IMG/VR virus record: IMGVR_UViG_3300010392_005364
Coordinates: 1 to 42,472 of that record
Strand: one strand, 5' to 3'
Source: a virus
DNA length: 42,472 nt
The notes beneath the pieces are model-generated. The model saw only the letters and a program-made list of their open reading frames with translations, searched no databases and had not been told where the DNA came from. The position numbers and the translations under genes were made by a program. Shown here piece by piece: positions 31,355 through 38,728 of the stretch. The stretch's first letter is position 1. Every line of letters starts with the position of its first letter.

Positions 31355-31950
31355 TCCGTTGTTTTTCACTGTCTGTGTTGTACCTGGTGCTTTTCACTGG
31401 CTGCGTTAGTTACACGTCTGTTATTGCCGATTTCAACCAGGGTTTGGGTGTTGTATCCACGGAAACCGTTGGTTTTGACGGTTCAACACGTATCAGTGTG
31501 ACCCCGGCTTGGGTTGCACCCGTTGACCTGTCCCAAGTGTGCACGTTTTACCTGGGCGCATCATGGCAGTCTACCCAACCGGAACACGTATCCCTAGAAT
31601 ATAAATATTTATCCGGTGGGGATTATTGTATGTATTACACGGGTTTCCGATCCGTGGGCATCAGCGTGAACGGTGAAATACAAACCTGGTCATTGGGTGA
31701 CACATTGTTCACCCGTGAAGTTGTCGGAACTGTAGAATCCGTGGATGTGGCAGCAAGTCGCCAGGTGCATACTATCCCCCTTGCGTATTTGCGAGACATG
31801 TTAACAGCGGATTCCTGTTTCATTCGTCTTTTCACCAGCGAAGGCTATATCGATATGGACTTCACTGTGACCCACATTCAGAACATTGACACGGTCTTTG
31901 CAAAGAATGCCCTGTCTGATTTTGTTCACCAAATCGACGCTGTGAACTGA
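31351..31950 (+). CDS. Prophage-expressed lipoprotein, candidate exclusion factor, 199 aa
   Basis: The start overlaps the repressor stop (ATGA), so it should be expressed in the lysogen with the repressor. A signal peptide with lipobox (LVLFTGC, Cys about residue 18) makes it an envelope lipoprotein. The mature part is beta-rich with further Cys residues (VCTFYLGASW, GGDYCMYYTGF, DSCFIRLF) that could pair in the periplasm. No family is recognised. The rex-like position and envelope location suggest superinfection exclusion or lysogenic conversion (inference). Confidence 0.75.
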   Translation: MIRCFSLSVLYLVLFTGCVSYTSVIADFNQGLGVVSTETVGFDGSTRISVTPAWVAPVDLSQVCTFYLGASWQSTQPEHVSLEYKYLSGGDYCMYYTGFRSVGISVNGEIQTWSLGDTLFTREVVGTVESVDVAASRQVHTIPLAYLRDMLTADSCFIRLFTSEGYIDMDFTVTHIQNIDTVFAKNALSDFVHQIDAVN

Positions 31951-32059
31951 CCTGATCCACCATCCCGGACAATTTTTCCCATTCCTTCATTCCCATGTTC
32001 TTTTGCCCTCGTTCGAGGGTTTCAGCTATTCGTTCTATGATTTTTTGTTTTTCTGTCAC
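31862..32059 (-). CDS. Possible small antisense protein, 65 aa
   Basis: GTG at 32059 is preceded by AGGTGAG at short spacing. The first ~40 residues (MTEKQKIIERIAETLERGQ, then MKEWEKLSGMVDQ) form a plausible amphipathic helix and lie outside the lipoprotein gene. The remaining residues overlap the lipoprotein's 3' end and are Cys/Ser-rich. A short segment (WEKLSGMVDQ) resembles the repressor C-terminus (LLKLAGMIEQ). It may be a real convergent regulator or chance. Confidence 0.35.
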   Translation of the reverse strand: MTEKQKIIERIAETLERGQKNMGMKEWEKLSGMVDQVSSQRRFGEQNQTGHSLQRPCQCSECGSQ

Positions 32060-32090
32060 GACTCACCTGTTTATTTTTACCCTTCCAGTT

Positions 32091-32328
32091 TAGCGTCTGT
32101 AGCGACAATTTTTGTCGCACCGCACCTGGAAAAAGAGGGTTGAAAATTTGAACATGCCTTCACAGTTAAGGAAAGGCATACCCCACACACGTTTGTGAAT
32201 TAATGTAACCGATTATCCCAATAGATGAACTGACCGTCCCACCTATAAAAAATTAACAATTTTGATTTTTTAGCGTCTATGACGTTGACATATATTTAAC
32301 GTCATTGCTATTATTCGCACTGACGCTA
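32091..32328 (+). promoter_or_regulatory. Early rightward promoter with operator cluster
   Basis: A strong sigma70 promoter is TTGACA (32285-32290), 18 nt, TATTAT (32309-32314). Operator-like sites are at 32271-32287 (TAGCGTC TAT GACGTTG), 32297-32313 (TAACGTC ATT GCTATTA, over the -10), 32312-32328 (minus: TAGCGTC AGT GCGAATA) and 32091-32107. At 32102-32118 there is an inverted repeat GCGACAA-TTT-TTGTCGC, and at 32154-32180 a hairpin ATGCCTT/AAGGCAT. This is the counterpart of lambda pL-oL for the plus-strand early operon. Confidence 0.7.
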
Positions 32329-32375
32329 TACACCGCTGTAAAAAATTGAACATTTGAAAATTGAAAGGTGACCAC

Positions 32376-32543
32376 ATGTCAAACGTCGTTCAGATTCCTA
32401 CCGGCCACAATCGTGTCCACGCTTCACGTTTCCCTACGGATTCAAAAAACCGTCTTCGCCGTGCTCGCTATGAAACCAAAAAGCAAGCCTTGACGGTCAG
32501 TCCACGCACTGTTTTCCGCCTGGAAGTTATCCGGTTTTTCTAA
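32376..32543 (+). CDS. Small basic early protein, 55 aa
   Basis: ATG at 32376 has AAGGTG five bases upstream, and it is the first gene after the early promoter. The product (MSNVVQIPTGHNRVHASRFP...) is basic, with RLRRARYETKKQ in the middle, and has no Cys or membrane segment. It might bind nucleic acid or host protein as many first-early phage proteins do, but no family is recognised. The leader contains TTGAACATTTGAA, also found before the ssDNA-binding gene. Confidence 0.6.
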   Translation: MSNVVQIPTGHNRVHASRFPTDSKNRLRRARYETKKQALTVSPRTVFRLEVIRFF

Positions 32544-32584
32544 TTTCCCGGCACCCTTGACCAAAGACCAAAAGGAGCAAACCC

Positions 32585-33004
32585 ATGCTTGAACAAGCTA
32601 TCAAAGACCTTGCCGACGCTGTCCGTGAGAACACGGCCGCGTTGAATCAGATGATCAATGTTGACGTCCAGATGGATGAAAACGGCGACCCACAACAGCG
32701 GGTCAGTAAGGCGGAAAAACCCGCCAAATCAGAACCCACGGACATTTCCACAGCGAAGAAATCCAAGGTGAAGAAATCCAAGCCTGAAGCAGTGGAAGAA
32801 ACCAGCGGTTCAGGTGATGAACCCGTGACGTTGAATTCGTTGAAAAAACTGATCGGCACCCCTTCGGGTGACTTCATGAACCAACTGATTGAACTGTTGC
32901 AACGCTTTGGTGTTCGCAAAGTCCCGGAACTGGCTGAAAACCAGTACCAGGACTTTTATGACGCCGTTGTTGCACTGAAATCCGAAAACAACGAGGCCGC
33001 TTAA
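32585..33004 (+). CDS. Early phage protein with acidic/Lys linker, 139 aa
   Basis: It begins MLEQAIKDLADAVRENTAALNQM, an N-terminal coiled-coil helix as in tetramerising phage proteins, followed by a charged Lys/Ser/Glu linker (about 40-80) and a C-terminal helical domain (LNSLKKLIGTPSGDFMNQLIELLQRFGVRKVPEL). The C-terminal pattern occurs in phage proteins next to DUF2800 and ssDNA-binding genes. It lies one base before the DUF2800 gene and has AAGGAGC upstream. A recombination/replication accessory role is inferred only. Confidence 0.65.
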   Translation: MLEQAIKDLADAVRENTAALNQMINVDVQMDENGDPQQRVSKAEKPAKSEPTDISTAKKSKVKKSKPEAVEETSGSGDEPVTLNSLKKLIGTPSGDFMNQLIELLQRFGVRKVPELAENQYQDFYDAVVALKSENNEAA

Positions 33005-33005
33005 C

Positions 33006-34187
33006 ATGTCTACGGTACACGCAAAATTATCCGCCAGCGGGTCCGCCCGTTGGATGAACTGTCCGGGTTCTGTGAAAGCTGAAGAAGGTTTCCCGGACAC
33101 CACAAGCAAATACGCTGAACGCGGCACGGTGTTGCATGACATTGCTGAACACTGCCTGGGGACCGGTTCTGACGGTTCTGAATTCATCGACAAAAACCAT
33201 GTGGTGTTTGATGAAAACGGTGAACCCTATGCCGAAGCATTGGTGAACGCTGACGACATTGAAACGTTGCATGTCTATATCGATTACGTTCGGAACCTGG
33301 GTGGTGAAACACTGATTGAAACCCGTGTGGATTTTTCACGATGGGTGCCAGAAGGGTTCGGAACCGCTGACGCTATCGTGTTCAAAGGTCAGACCATGTA
33401 TGTGATCGACCTAAAGACGGGCCAGGGAAACCGCGTCCACGCTGAAGAAAACAGCCAGTGTATGTTGTATGGGTTGGGTGCCTGGTCAATGTTCGACATG
33501 ATCCACGATTTTGACCAAGTGGTCCACGTGATTGTTCAGCCCTGGTTGGACCACATTGACGAATGGGAACAGCCCGTGGGTGACCTGTTGCATTGGGGAG
33601 ACACACACGTGGCCCCTGCTGCAAACCTGGCTCTGTCCGACGATCCCCCACGGAATCCAAGTCAAAGCGCTTGCCTGTGGTGCAAAGCAAAGGGTCACTG
33701 TCGCGCCTACGCGGAACACGCGTTGGAAGTGGTTGCAGACGATTTCAAAGACATCCTGGAACCGTTCGACCCCAAAGACCCCAACGTCCTGGGTAGTGAC
33801 GAAATCGCCGCTGTGCTGCCACAACTGGGCCTGGTTGAAGATTTCGTCAAGACCATGAAGGAAACCGCCACCAACATCATTGAAACCGGTGGGGAAATCC
33901 CTGGTTACAAGCTGGTTGAGGGTCGGTCCATCCGCAAATGGGAAGACGAAGAAAAGGCAGAAACCGCAATCCGGAAACGCTTGAAAGTGGCGGACGCCTA
34001 CAAAAAGACCCTGATCACACCCGCCCAGGCTGAAAAGAAACTGGGCAAGGGTCACCCGTTAATCCAAGACCTGACGATCAAACCGAAAGGTAAACCCACG
34101 TTGGCCCCTGTGACCGACAAACGCCCCGCTTTGGAATTTAACACCGTGGAAGATGATTTCGACGGCTTTGAATCCGACGCGGCCTAA
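33006..34187 (+). CDS. DUF2800 PD-(D/E)XK nuclease with Fe-S-type cysteines, 393 aa
   Basis: It begins MSTVHAKLSASGSARWMNCPGS, typical of DUF2800. The nuclease core is FGTADAIVFKGQTMYVIDLKTGQG (D...DxK), preceded by a helical ERGTVLHDIAEHC motif with conserved His/Glu. A Cys in MNCPGS and three in SACLWCKAKGHC match the four-Cys Fe-S arrangement of Cas4/AddB-like exonucleases. It probably resects DNA ends for phage recombination with the DUF2815 protein encoded next. Confidence 0.9.
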   Translation: MSTVHAKLSASGSARWMNCPGSVKAEEGFPDTTSKYAERGTVLHDIAEHCLGTGSDGSEFIDKNHVVFDENGEPYAEALVNADDIETLHVYIDYVRNLGGETLIETRVDFSRWVPEGFGTADAIVFKGQTMYVIDLKTGQGNRVHAEENSQCMLYGLGAWSMFDMIHDFDQVVHVIVQPWLDHIDEWEQPVGDLLHWGDTHVAPAANLALSDDPPRNPSQSACLWCKAKGHCRAYAEHALEVVADDFKDILEPFDPKDPNVLGSDEIAAVLPQLGLVEDFVKTMKETATNIIETGGEIPGYKLVEGRSIRKWEDEEKAETAIRKRLKVADAYKKTLITPAQAEKKLGKGHPLIQDLTIKPKGKPTLAPVTDKRPALEFNTVEDDFDGFESDAA

Positions 34188-34234
34188 CCCACTAACCCCT
34201 TTTTATTGAACATTTGAATATCGGAGAAACAACC

Positions 34235-34789
34235 ATGGCAGAACTGAGAACCAACATCACTGTGAAAGGTCGATTCATTGGCGGTGCACTGTTTGAACCC
34301 AACGAAGACGGGAAACACTCCGCCTGCATCGTGCTGGACGACGGTGAAGACTCAAAAATTGAAGACGTGCGGGATAACGCAATCAAGAACAAATGGGGAA
34401 ACAAAGTCCCCCCTGGTTTGACTGATTGGACCGTCCGCGAAGGTGACGATGAAGAATATGAAGCCAGTTTCGGCAACATGTTTATCAACCCCAAATCCAG
34501 CGGCAAGAAAGCCCCCAAAACCGTTGTGAAGGTGGACGGGGTGATTGAAGCCGTAGACGACACCGTGATTTATCCCGGTTGTTATGTGGCCGTGTCAGTG
34601 AATGCCTACTGCATGGACGCGAACAAAGAAAAGAAAATGAAAGCGTGTGTGTGCCTGGGCCTGGGCAACGTCATGTTTTTGAAAGACGGTGAACGCCTGG
34701 GTGGTGGCTCCAACCCTGAAGACGATTTCGAGGATTTCGAATCCGTTGTGGACAACGATGAAGGCGATATTTGGGGTGAGGTAGCCTAA
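34235..34789 (+). CDS. DUF2815 ssDNA-binding protein, 184 aa
   Basis: ATG at 34235 (MAELRTNITVKGRFIGG) has CGGAGAAAC upstream. The protein shows the DUF2815 pattern: an OB-fold-like beta body (ASFGNMFINPKSSGKKAPKTVV, then YPGCYVAVSVNAYCM) and a long acidic tail (EDDFEDFESVVDNDEGDIW), as in SSB proteins that recruit partners by their tails. It follows the DUF2800 nuclease and precedes the polymerase gene, making a replication/recombination set. Confidence 0.88.
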   Translation: MAELRTNITVKGRFIGGALFEPNEDGKHSACIVLDDGEDSKIEDVRDNAIKNKWGNKVPPGLTDWTVREGDDEEYEASFGNMFINPKSSGKKAPKTVVKVDGVIEAVDDTVIYPGCYVAVSVNAYCMDANKEKKMKACVCLGLGNVMFLKDGERLGGGSNPEDDFEDFESVVDNDEGDIWGEVA

Positions 34790-34801
34790 ATATTTTCCTT
34801 T

Positions 34802-34838
34802 CCGGTGGGGGAAGTCAGAGCGCCCCCACCGGCTTTTT
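34802..34838 (+). terminator. Strong intrinsic terminator after the ssDNA-binding gene
   Basis: The perfect 10-bp stem CCGGTGGGGG/CCCCCACCGG with an 11-base loop is followed by CTTTTTC on the plus strand, 12 nt after the stop. It separates the nuclease-SSB genes from the polymerase operon unless antiterminated. Confidence 0.88.
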
Positions 34839-34911
34839 CAATTCTCTTTTTGAGGCTTTTTAAACGCAACGAACAGCAAAAGACAACCAAGACACTTTGA
34901 TTTTTCTCGCA

Positions 34912-35064
34912 ATGGTGACGTTCGCAATTGCCGCTTTAATTGGGTGGGTATTAAACATCGTCAATCTGTGCGGGTCATCGTTCGACCCTGTAACCGGGAT
35001 GGATGTTGCCAGGGTCGTGGGGATTTTTATTCCACCGCTTGGGGCGGTCCTGGGTTATTTCTGA
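34912..35064 (+). CDS. Small two-span membrane protein, 50 aa
   Basis: The ATG frame at 34912 encodes two hydrophobic spans, TFAIAALIGWVLNIVNLC (about 3-20) and VVGIFIPPLGAVLGYF (about 35-50), joined by a short polar loop (GSSFDPVTGMDVAR). The arrangement resembles small phage membrane proteins of similar size that I recall from early regions. No clear ribosome binding site precedes the ATG; a TTG at 34897 could extend it by five residues. It fills part of the otherwise gene-free 34.8-35.2 kb gap. Confidence 0.5.
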   Translation: MVTFAIAALIGWVLNIVNLCGSSFDPVTGMDVARVVGIFIPPLGAVLGYF

Positions 35065-35073
35065 ATGTAGTGT

Positions 35074-35152
35074 AAACCGGCCTGCCTGTGGTGTCCCACA
35101 GGTCCAGGGCACGGGGTCAGGGAAAATGTCCAAGTACCTGATAGGCCGGTTT
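35074..35152 (+). ncRNA. Candidate structured RNA (multi-branch) before the polymerase operon
   Basis: A perfect 10-bp outer helix (AAACCGGCCT at 35074-35083 with AGGCCGGTTT at 35143-35152) encloses a perfect 7-bp hairpin (CCTGTGG/CCACAGG, 35085-35102) and a possible third short helix (CAGG with CCTG near 35119-35140). It ends in GGTTTT. It could be a small RNA, a leader switch or an elaborate terminator. No known family recognised. Confidence 0.45.
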
Positions 35153-35198
35153 TCAGTGCATTCAACAAAGTGAACATTGAACAGAAGGAAATTTGAAC

Positions 35199-35381
35199 AT
35201 GCCAAAACCACACAACGTTGCATTTTTTATTCGCCGGGTCAGTGAACAGGAACGGTTATCCCGTCATGACACCCAGGCGATCCGGGAAAGACTGGACGCG
35301 GATGTCCAAGCGTATTTGGACAACGGTGGGACCGTTCAACAGGTTCCAGGTTTTGAAACAACACAAGATAAACGGTGGTAA
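35199..35381 (+). CDS. Small early protein, 60 aa
   Basis: ATG at 35199 has AAGGAAA upstream; the in-frame TTG at 35193 is not needed. The product (MPKPHNVAFFIRRVSEQERLSRHDTQAIRERLDADVQAYLDNGG) is charged and helical, with a pattern common in small phage proteins ending in a Gly-turn plus beta strand (GTVQQVPGFETT). Function unknown. It starts the polymerase operon, two bases before the next gene. Confidence 0.6.
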   Translation: MPKPHNVAFFIRRVSEQERLSRHDTQAIRERLDADVQAYLDNGGTVQQVPGFETTQDKRW

Positions 35382-35383
35382 CA

Positions 35384-35728
35384 ATGGATTTGCAAAAGGT
35401 GACCAAAAAAGAAGTCCAGGAATCATTCAAGTGGCGGGATCGTCACGGTGAATACCATGACATTCAAAGCATGGAAACCCGTCATTTGTTTTACACATTG
35501 CGGATGATCTGGAATCACACCATGCCGCTGAAGTTTGTCCCGTTCCGCCAGTATAGCTTTGCCCCATTCTACACAGTCGAATATATGACTGACGCCGTTC
35601 GGAACATTGTTCCGGAATTGTGGAACAGGAAGGACATGACCAATGTTCAGAGAACGACCATTGCGGAAATGATCAATTATTTGGCACACGGTCATATCAC
35701 GCACCCAACCAGGGAGCGGTTGCATTAA
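35384..35728 (+). CDS. Early phage protein of unknown function, 114 aa
   Basis: ATG at 35384 (MDLQKVTKKEVQESF) has GGTGG upstream. The sequence is rich in aromatic and His residues (ETRHLFYTLRMIWNHTMP, then YSFAPFYTVEYMTDAVRNIV) and ends MINYLAHGHITHPTRERLH. Proteins of this look are common next to phage DNA polymerase genes, but no function is known to me. Its stop overlaps the next start (TAATG). Confidence 0.65.
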   Translation: MDLQKVTKKEVQESFKWRDRHGEYHDIQSMETRHLFYTLRMIWNHTMPLKFVPFRQYSFAPFYTVEYMTDAVRNIVPELWNRKDMTNVQRTTIAEMINYLAHGHITHPTRERLH

Positions 35729-35940
35729 TGGGTACTGAATTTCCGTTTGGTCAATGTCCGGTATGTGGTGGACCCAAACCCCGCAAACACCAAGAAACTT
35801 GTTCGTTGGAATGTCGTTCTGAAAGGTGCAAACAGAAGTATGACGCGGAAAAGGAAAAAGAGGTCCAGAAAGACCAGGACGTCATTTTCAGGAACCGTTT
35901 TCTATTAAACCCATCTTTGTTCAATCGGGGATACCTGTGA
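35728..35940 (+). CDS. Small zinc-finger protein, 70 aa
   Basis: ATG at 35728 overlaps the previous stop. Four Cys in CPVCGG and CSLECRSERC form a zinc-ribbon-like site, followed by a charged helix (KQKYDAEKEKEVQKDQ). The gene overlaps the polymerase start (GTGA), so it is translationally coupled to the polymerase and may be a DNA-binding partner. This layout is like small HNH-associated or MYND-like fingers, but no nuclease motif is present. Confidence 0.65.
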   Translation: MGTEFPFGQCPVCGGPKPRKHQETCSLECRSERCKQKYDAEKEKEVQKDQDVIFRNRFLLNPSLFNRGYL

Positions 35941-37910
35941 CTTATTCATTTTTACCTGTCGCGTATGACGTTGAAACATATCCCAACATCTTCACCGTGA
36001 CCGTCACAAATGTTCAAACCGGCGAAACGCGCCAGTTTGCCATTGGCTTGGGTCGGAATGATCGGGCGGAACTGGTCAAGATGATCAGCAAATTGAAAAC
36101 GCTGAATGTGCGCATGGTGGGTTATAACAACCTGGGGTTTGACTACCCGGTGTTACACCACATTCTGACGCGCACCAAGCCCCACTGGTCCATAAGCAAA
36201 ACCGTCCGGTCAATCTATGAAAAGGCCATGGCAATCATTGAAGACGGGAAGCGCAACCAGTCGTTTCAGCACATTATTTGGGAAAACCGCCAGGTGGTTC
36301 CCCAGTTGGATTTGTTCAAGATTCACCACTTTGACAACAAGGCCAAAGCCACCAGTTTGAAAGCCCTGGAAGTGGCCATGAAATCCAAAAACATTTGTGA
36401 CCTTCCCTTCCCTGTCGGAACAGAACTGACGGAAGAACAAGTCCCTGTGTTGCTGGATTACAACAAACACGACGTTGTGGAAACGGTCAAATTCTTCCAT
36501 GAATCCAAGGATGAAATTCTGTTCCGGGAACAGTTATCCCAGGAATGGGGAAAGTCTGTCATGAACGACAACGACACCAAGATCGGCCAGACCTATTTCA
36601 TCATGCGCCTGGAAGACGCCGGGGTCAGTTGTTATGACTACTGTGACGGAATCCGGGAACCCCGGCAGACTAAACGCGGTGCGTTACCGGTGGCTGAATT
36701 GCTGTTCGATTATATTGAATTTGACCGCCCTGAATTCCGTGCGGTTCATACGTGGTTGAAGAACTACACGATCAAGGGCACCAAGGAAGTGTTGTCCAAA
36801 CTCCCCGTGGAATCCATGGGCGAATTGGAACAATACGCGGACATGAAACTGACCACGGGCAAGGTGAAGGAATTGAACACCGTGGTGGACGGGTTCAAAT
36901 TTGTATTTGGGACCGGTGGATTACATGGCTGCGTTGACTCCCAAATTGTTGAAAGTAATGACACACACGTCATTCTGGACTTGGATGTGGTGTCCTATTA
37001 TCCCTCGATAGCGATTGAAAACAACCTGTTTCCGCGACACCTGACACGTAAATACTGCGACATTTACGCAGACATCAAGGCTGAACGAAAGAAACACGCC
37101 AAAGGAACCGCCCAAAACGCCATGTTGAAACTGGCACTGAACGGGATTTATGGCAAATCGAATGACAAGTTTTCCCCTTTTTACGATCCCAAATACACCA
37201 TGTCCGTGACGATCAATGGCCAGTTGCTGTTGTGCATGTTGTCGGAAATGGTGTTGGAAATACCGGGGGTTTCGATGATCCAGGCAAACACGGACGGGAT
37301 CACCATTCTGGTTCCACGTGAGCGCATGAACCAGGTGTTGGGAACATCACGGGTGTGGGAGTTATACACCGGTCTTGAACTGGAATCTGTTGAATATTCG
37401 CGCATGTTCATCCGTGACGTGAACAACTACATTGCCGAAAAAATGGACGGTGGCTTGAAACGCAAAGGCGCGTATGAATACGAAACCGACTGGCACCAAA
37501 ACAACAGTTCCCTGGTCGTCAAAAAGGCCGCTGAAGCGTACCTGGTGAACGGTGCTGATATTCGCGAATTCATCCTGAGCCATGATGATGATTTTGACTT
37601 TTTGCGCCGGGTAAAAGTCCCCAGGTCTTCCCGCCTGGAATTCCACACGGCCGACGGTGTGGAACAAGTCCAGAACATCACCCGCTATTACATGTCAACC
37701 AACGGGGGAACGCTGATCAAAGTCATGCCGCCGTTGAAAGGCAAGGCAGACGAACGACATTTTAACGTTGAAAAAGGCTACCTGGTCACCCTGGCCAACA
37801 ATTTTGAAGGTTTGGACCGGGACACCCTGGACGTGAATTTCTACGTTGAAGAAACCTATAAATTAATTGAACCCTTGCTGGACAAGGAAACAACCAAAAA
37901 GGTGGCTTGA
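35937..37910 (+). CDS. DNA polymerase, B-family type, with 3'-5' exonuclease, 657 aa
   Basis: Exonuclease motifs: Exo I AYDVETYPN (about 9-17), Exo II GYNNLGFDYP (about 61-70) and Exo III YNKHDVVE (about 174-181). Polymerase motifs: A LDLDVVSYYPSIA (about 345-357), B KLALNGIYGKSND (about 398) and C ANTDGI (about 450), where B-family enzymes usually have YGDTDS. The enzyme is shorter than cellular homologues. GTG at 35937 overlaps the previous stop. It should copy phage DNA together with the prim-pol/helicase encoded on the other strand. Confidence 0.88.
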   Translation: MTYSFLPVAYDVETYPNIFTVTVTNVQTGETRQFAIGLGRNDRAELVKMISKLKTLNVRMVGYNNLGFDYPVLHHILTRTKPHWSISKTVRSIYEKAMAIIEDGKRNQSFQHIIWENRQVVPQLDLFKIHHFDNKAKATSLKALEVAMKSKNICDLPFPVGTELTEEQVPVLLDYNKHDVVETVKFFHESKDEILFREQLSQEWGKSVMNDNDTKIGQTYFIMRLEDAGVSCYDYCDGIREPRQTKRGALPVAELLFDYIEFDRPEFRAVHTWLKNYTIKGTKEVLSKLPVESMGELEQYADMKLTTGKVKELNTVVDGFKFVFGTGGLHGCVDSQIVESNDTHVILDLDVVSYYPSIAIENNLFPRHLTRKYCDIYADIKAERKKHAKGTAQNAMLKLALNGIYGKSNDKFSPFYDPKYTMSVTINGQLLLCMLSEMVLEIPGVSMIQANTDGITILVPRERMNQVLGTSRVWELYTGLELESVEYSRMFIRDVNNYIAEKMDGGLKRKGAYEYETDWHQNNSSLVVKKAAEAYLVNGADIREFILSHDDDFDFLRRVKVPRSSRLEFHTADGVEQVQNITRYYMSTNGGTLIKVMPPLKGKADERHFNVEKGYLVTLANNFEGLDRDTLDVNFYVEETYKLIEPLLDKETTKKVA

Positions 37911-37977
37911 TTCGGGTGTTTATGGCCGGGGAATCAAATCACTTCTAAAACACTGCAAACCAAAGAAGGGTAAATCA

Positions 37978-38340
37978 ATGAAAGAAGCAATCAACAAATG
38001 TGTGCAAGTTTGCCATGGTTCCGCTGTCGCTGGCGGCTGGTGGCATGACGTGAAAACAGGTGAACCCTTGGAACGCAACGATGGGGAGTTAATCGCTTTG
38101 ATGCACAGTGAACTATCTGAAGCCCTGGAAGGGGTCCGGAAAAATAAACAGGATGACCACCTACCCCATCGCAAAAGCGTTGAAGTGGAATTGGCAGACA
38201 CCTTGATCCGTATTTTTGATTATGCCGGTGGTCGCGGTTTGGACCTGGGTGGTGCACTGGAAGAAAAGTTGAAATACAACCAGGAACGCGCCGACCACAA
38301 ACCGGAAAACCGCGCCAAAGAAGGCGGTAAAGCGTTTTAA
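37978..38340 (+). CDS. MazG-like nucleotide pyrophosphohydrolase, 120 aa
   Basis: ATG at 37978 (MKEAINKCVQVCHG) has AGAAGGG upstream; an upstream in-frame extension overlaps the polymerase gene. The MazG-type helical core with acidic metal ligands is visible: MHSELSEALEGVRKN (ExxE), then SVEVELADTLIRIFDYAGGRG (ExxxD). Such enzymes hydrolyse dNTPs or (p)ppGpp-like nucleotides to help phage replication. It directly follows the polymerase gene. Confidence 0.85.
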   Translation: MKEAINKCVQVCHGSAVAGGWWHDVKTGEPLERNDGELIALMHSELSEALEGVRKNKQDDHLPHRKSVEVELADTLIRIFDYAGGRGLDLGGALEEKLKYNQERADHKPENRAKEGGKAF

Positions 38341-38373
38341 TGTCGTTTTATCTATTTAAAACAGGAGAAAGGA

Positions 38374-38511
38374 ATGAACGCTTTTAACGATGCAATCAAC
38401 ATTTTAAAAGAGCGCGGACACACGATAGAGCCTTCAGATATTCCGGGTTTGACACTGGTGGATGGCCGAGAACTGACTATTGGTCAGGTTATCGACATGG
38501 CGTTTTCTTGA
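38374..38511 (+). CDS. Small early protein, 45 aa
   Basis: A near-perfect ribosome binding site (AGGAGAAAGGA) precedes ATG 38374. The product MNAFNDAINILKERGHTIEP... ends LTIGQVIDMAFS and looks like a small alpha/beta fold. The leader TGTCGTTTT-A-CTATTTAAAA recurs before the next small gene, suggesting duplication of a gene-leader unit. No family is recognised. Confidence 0.6.
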   Translation: MNAFNDAINILKERGHTIEPSDIPGLTLVDGRELTIGQVIDMAFS

Positions 38512-38544
38512 TGTCGTTTTTACTAATTGAAAAAGGATAACGAA

Positions 38545-38706
38545 ATGGAAGAAGAAATTACATGTGTCGAGTGTGGCTGGGTGGGTTTTGTTGCAGACCT
38601 ACTTTGCCACCCTGACGATGACGCTGAAGATAAACCAGTTAAGGATTGTCGGTTTAATGTCTGCCCTGATTGCGGTTCCGTTGACTCAACAGAAGACTTG
38701 GGTTGA
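38545..38706 (+). CDS. Small zinc-ribbon protein, 53 aa
   Basis: ATG at 38545 has AAGGATAA upstream. Two Cys pairs (TCVECGWVG and CPDCGS), with further Cys at LLCHP and DCRF, make a likely treble-clef or zinc-ribbon. The acidic middle (PDDDAEDKP) is typical of small phage zinc proteins. It sits between the MazG-like and VRR-NUC genes and is too small to be an enzyme; binding to DNA or RNA polymerase is possible. Confidence 0.6.
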   Translation: MEEEITCVECGWVGFVADLLCHPDDDAEDKPVKDCRFNVCPDCGSVDSTEDLG

Positions 38707-38728
38707 GTGTCGTAAAAACAAGTTAAGA

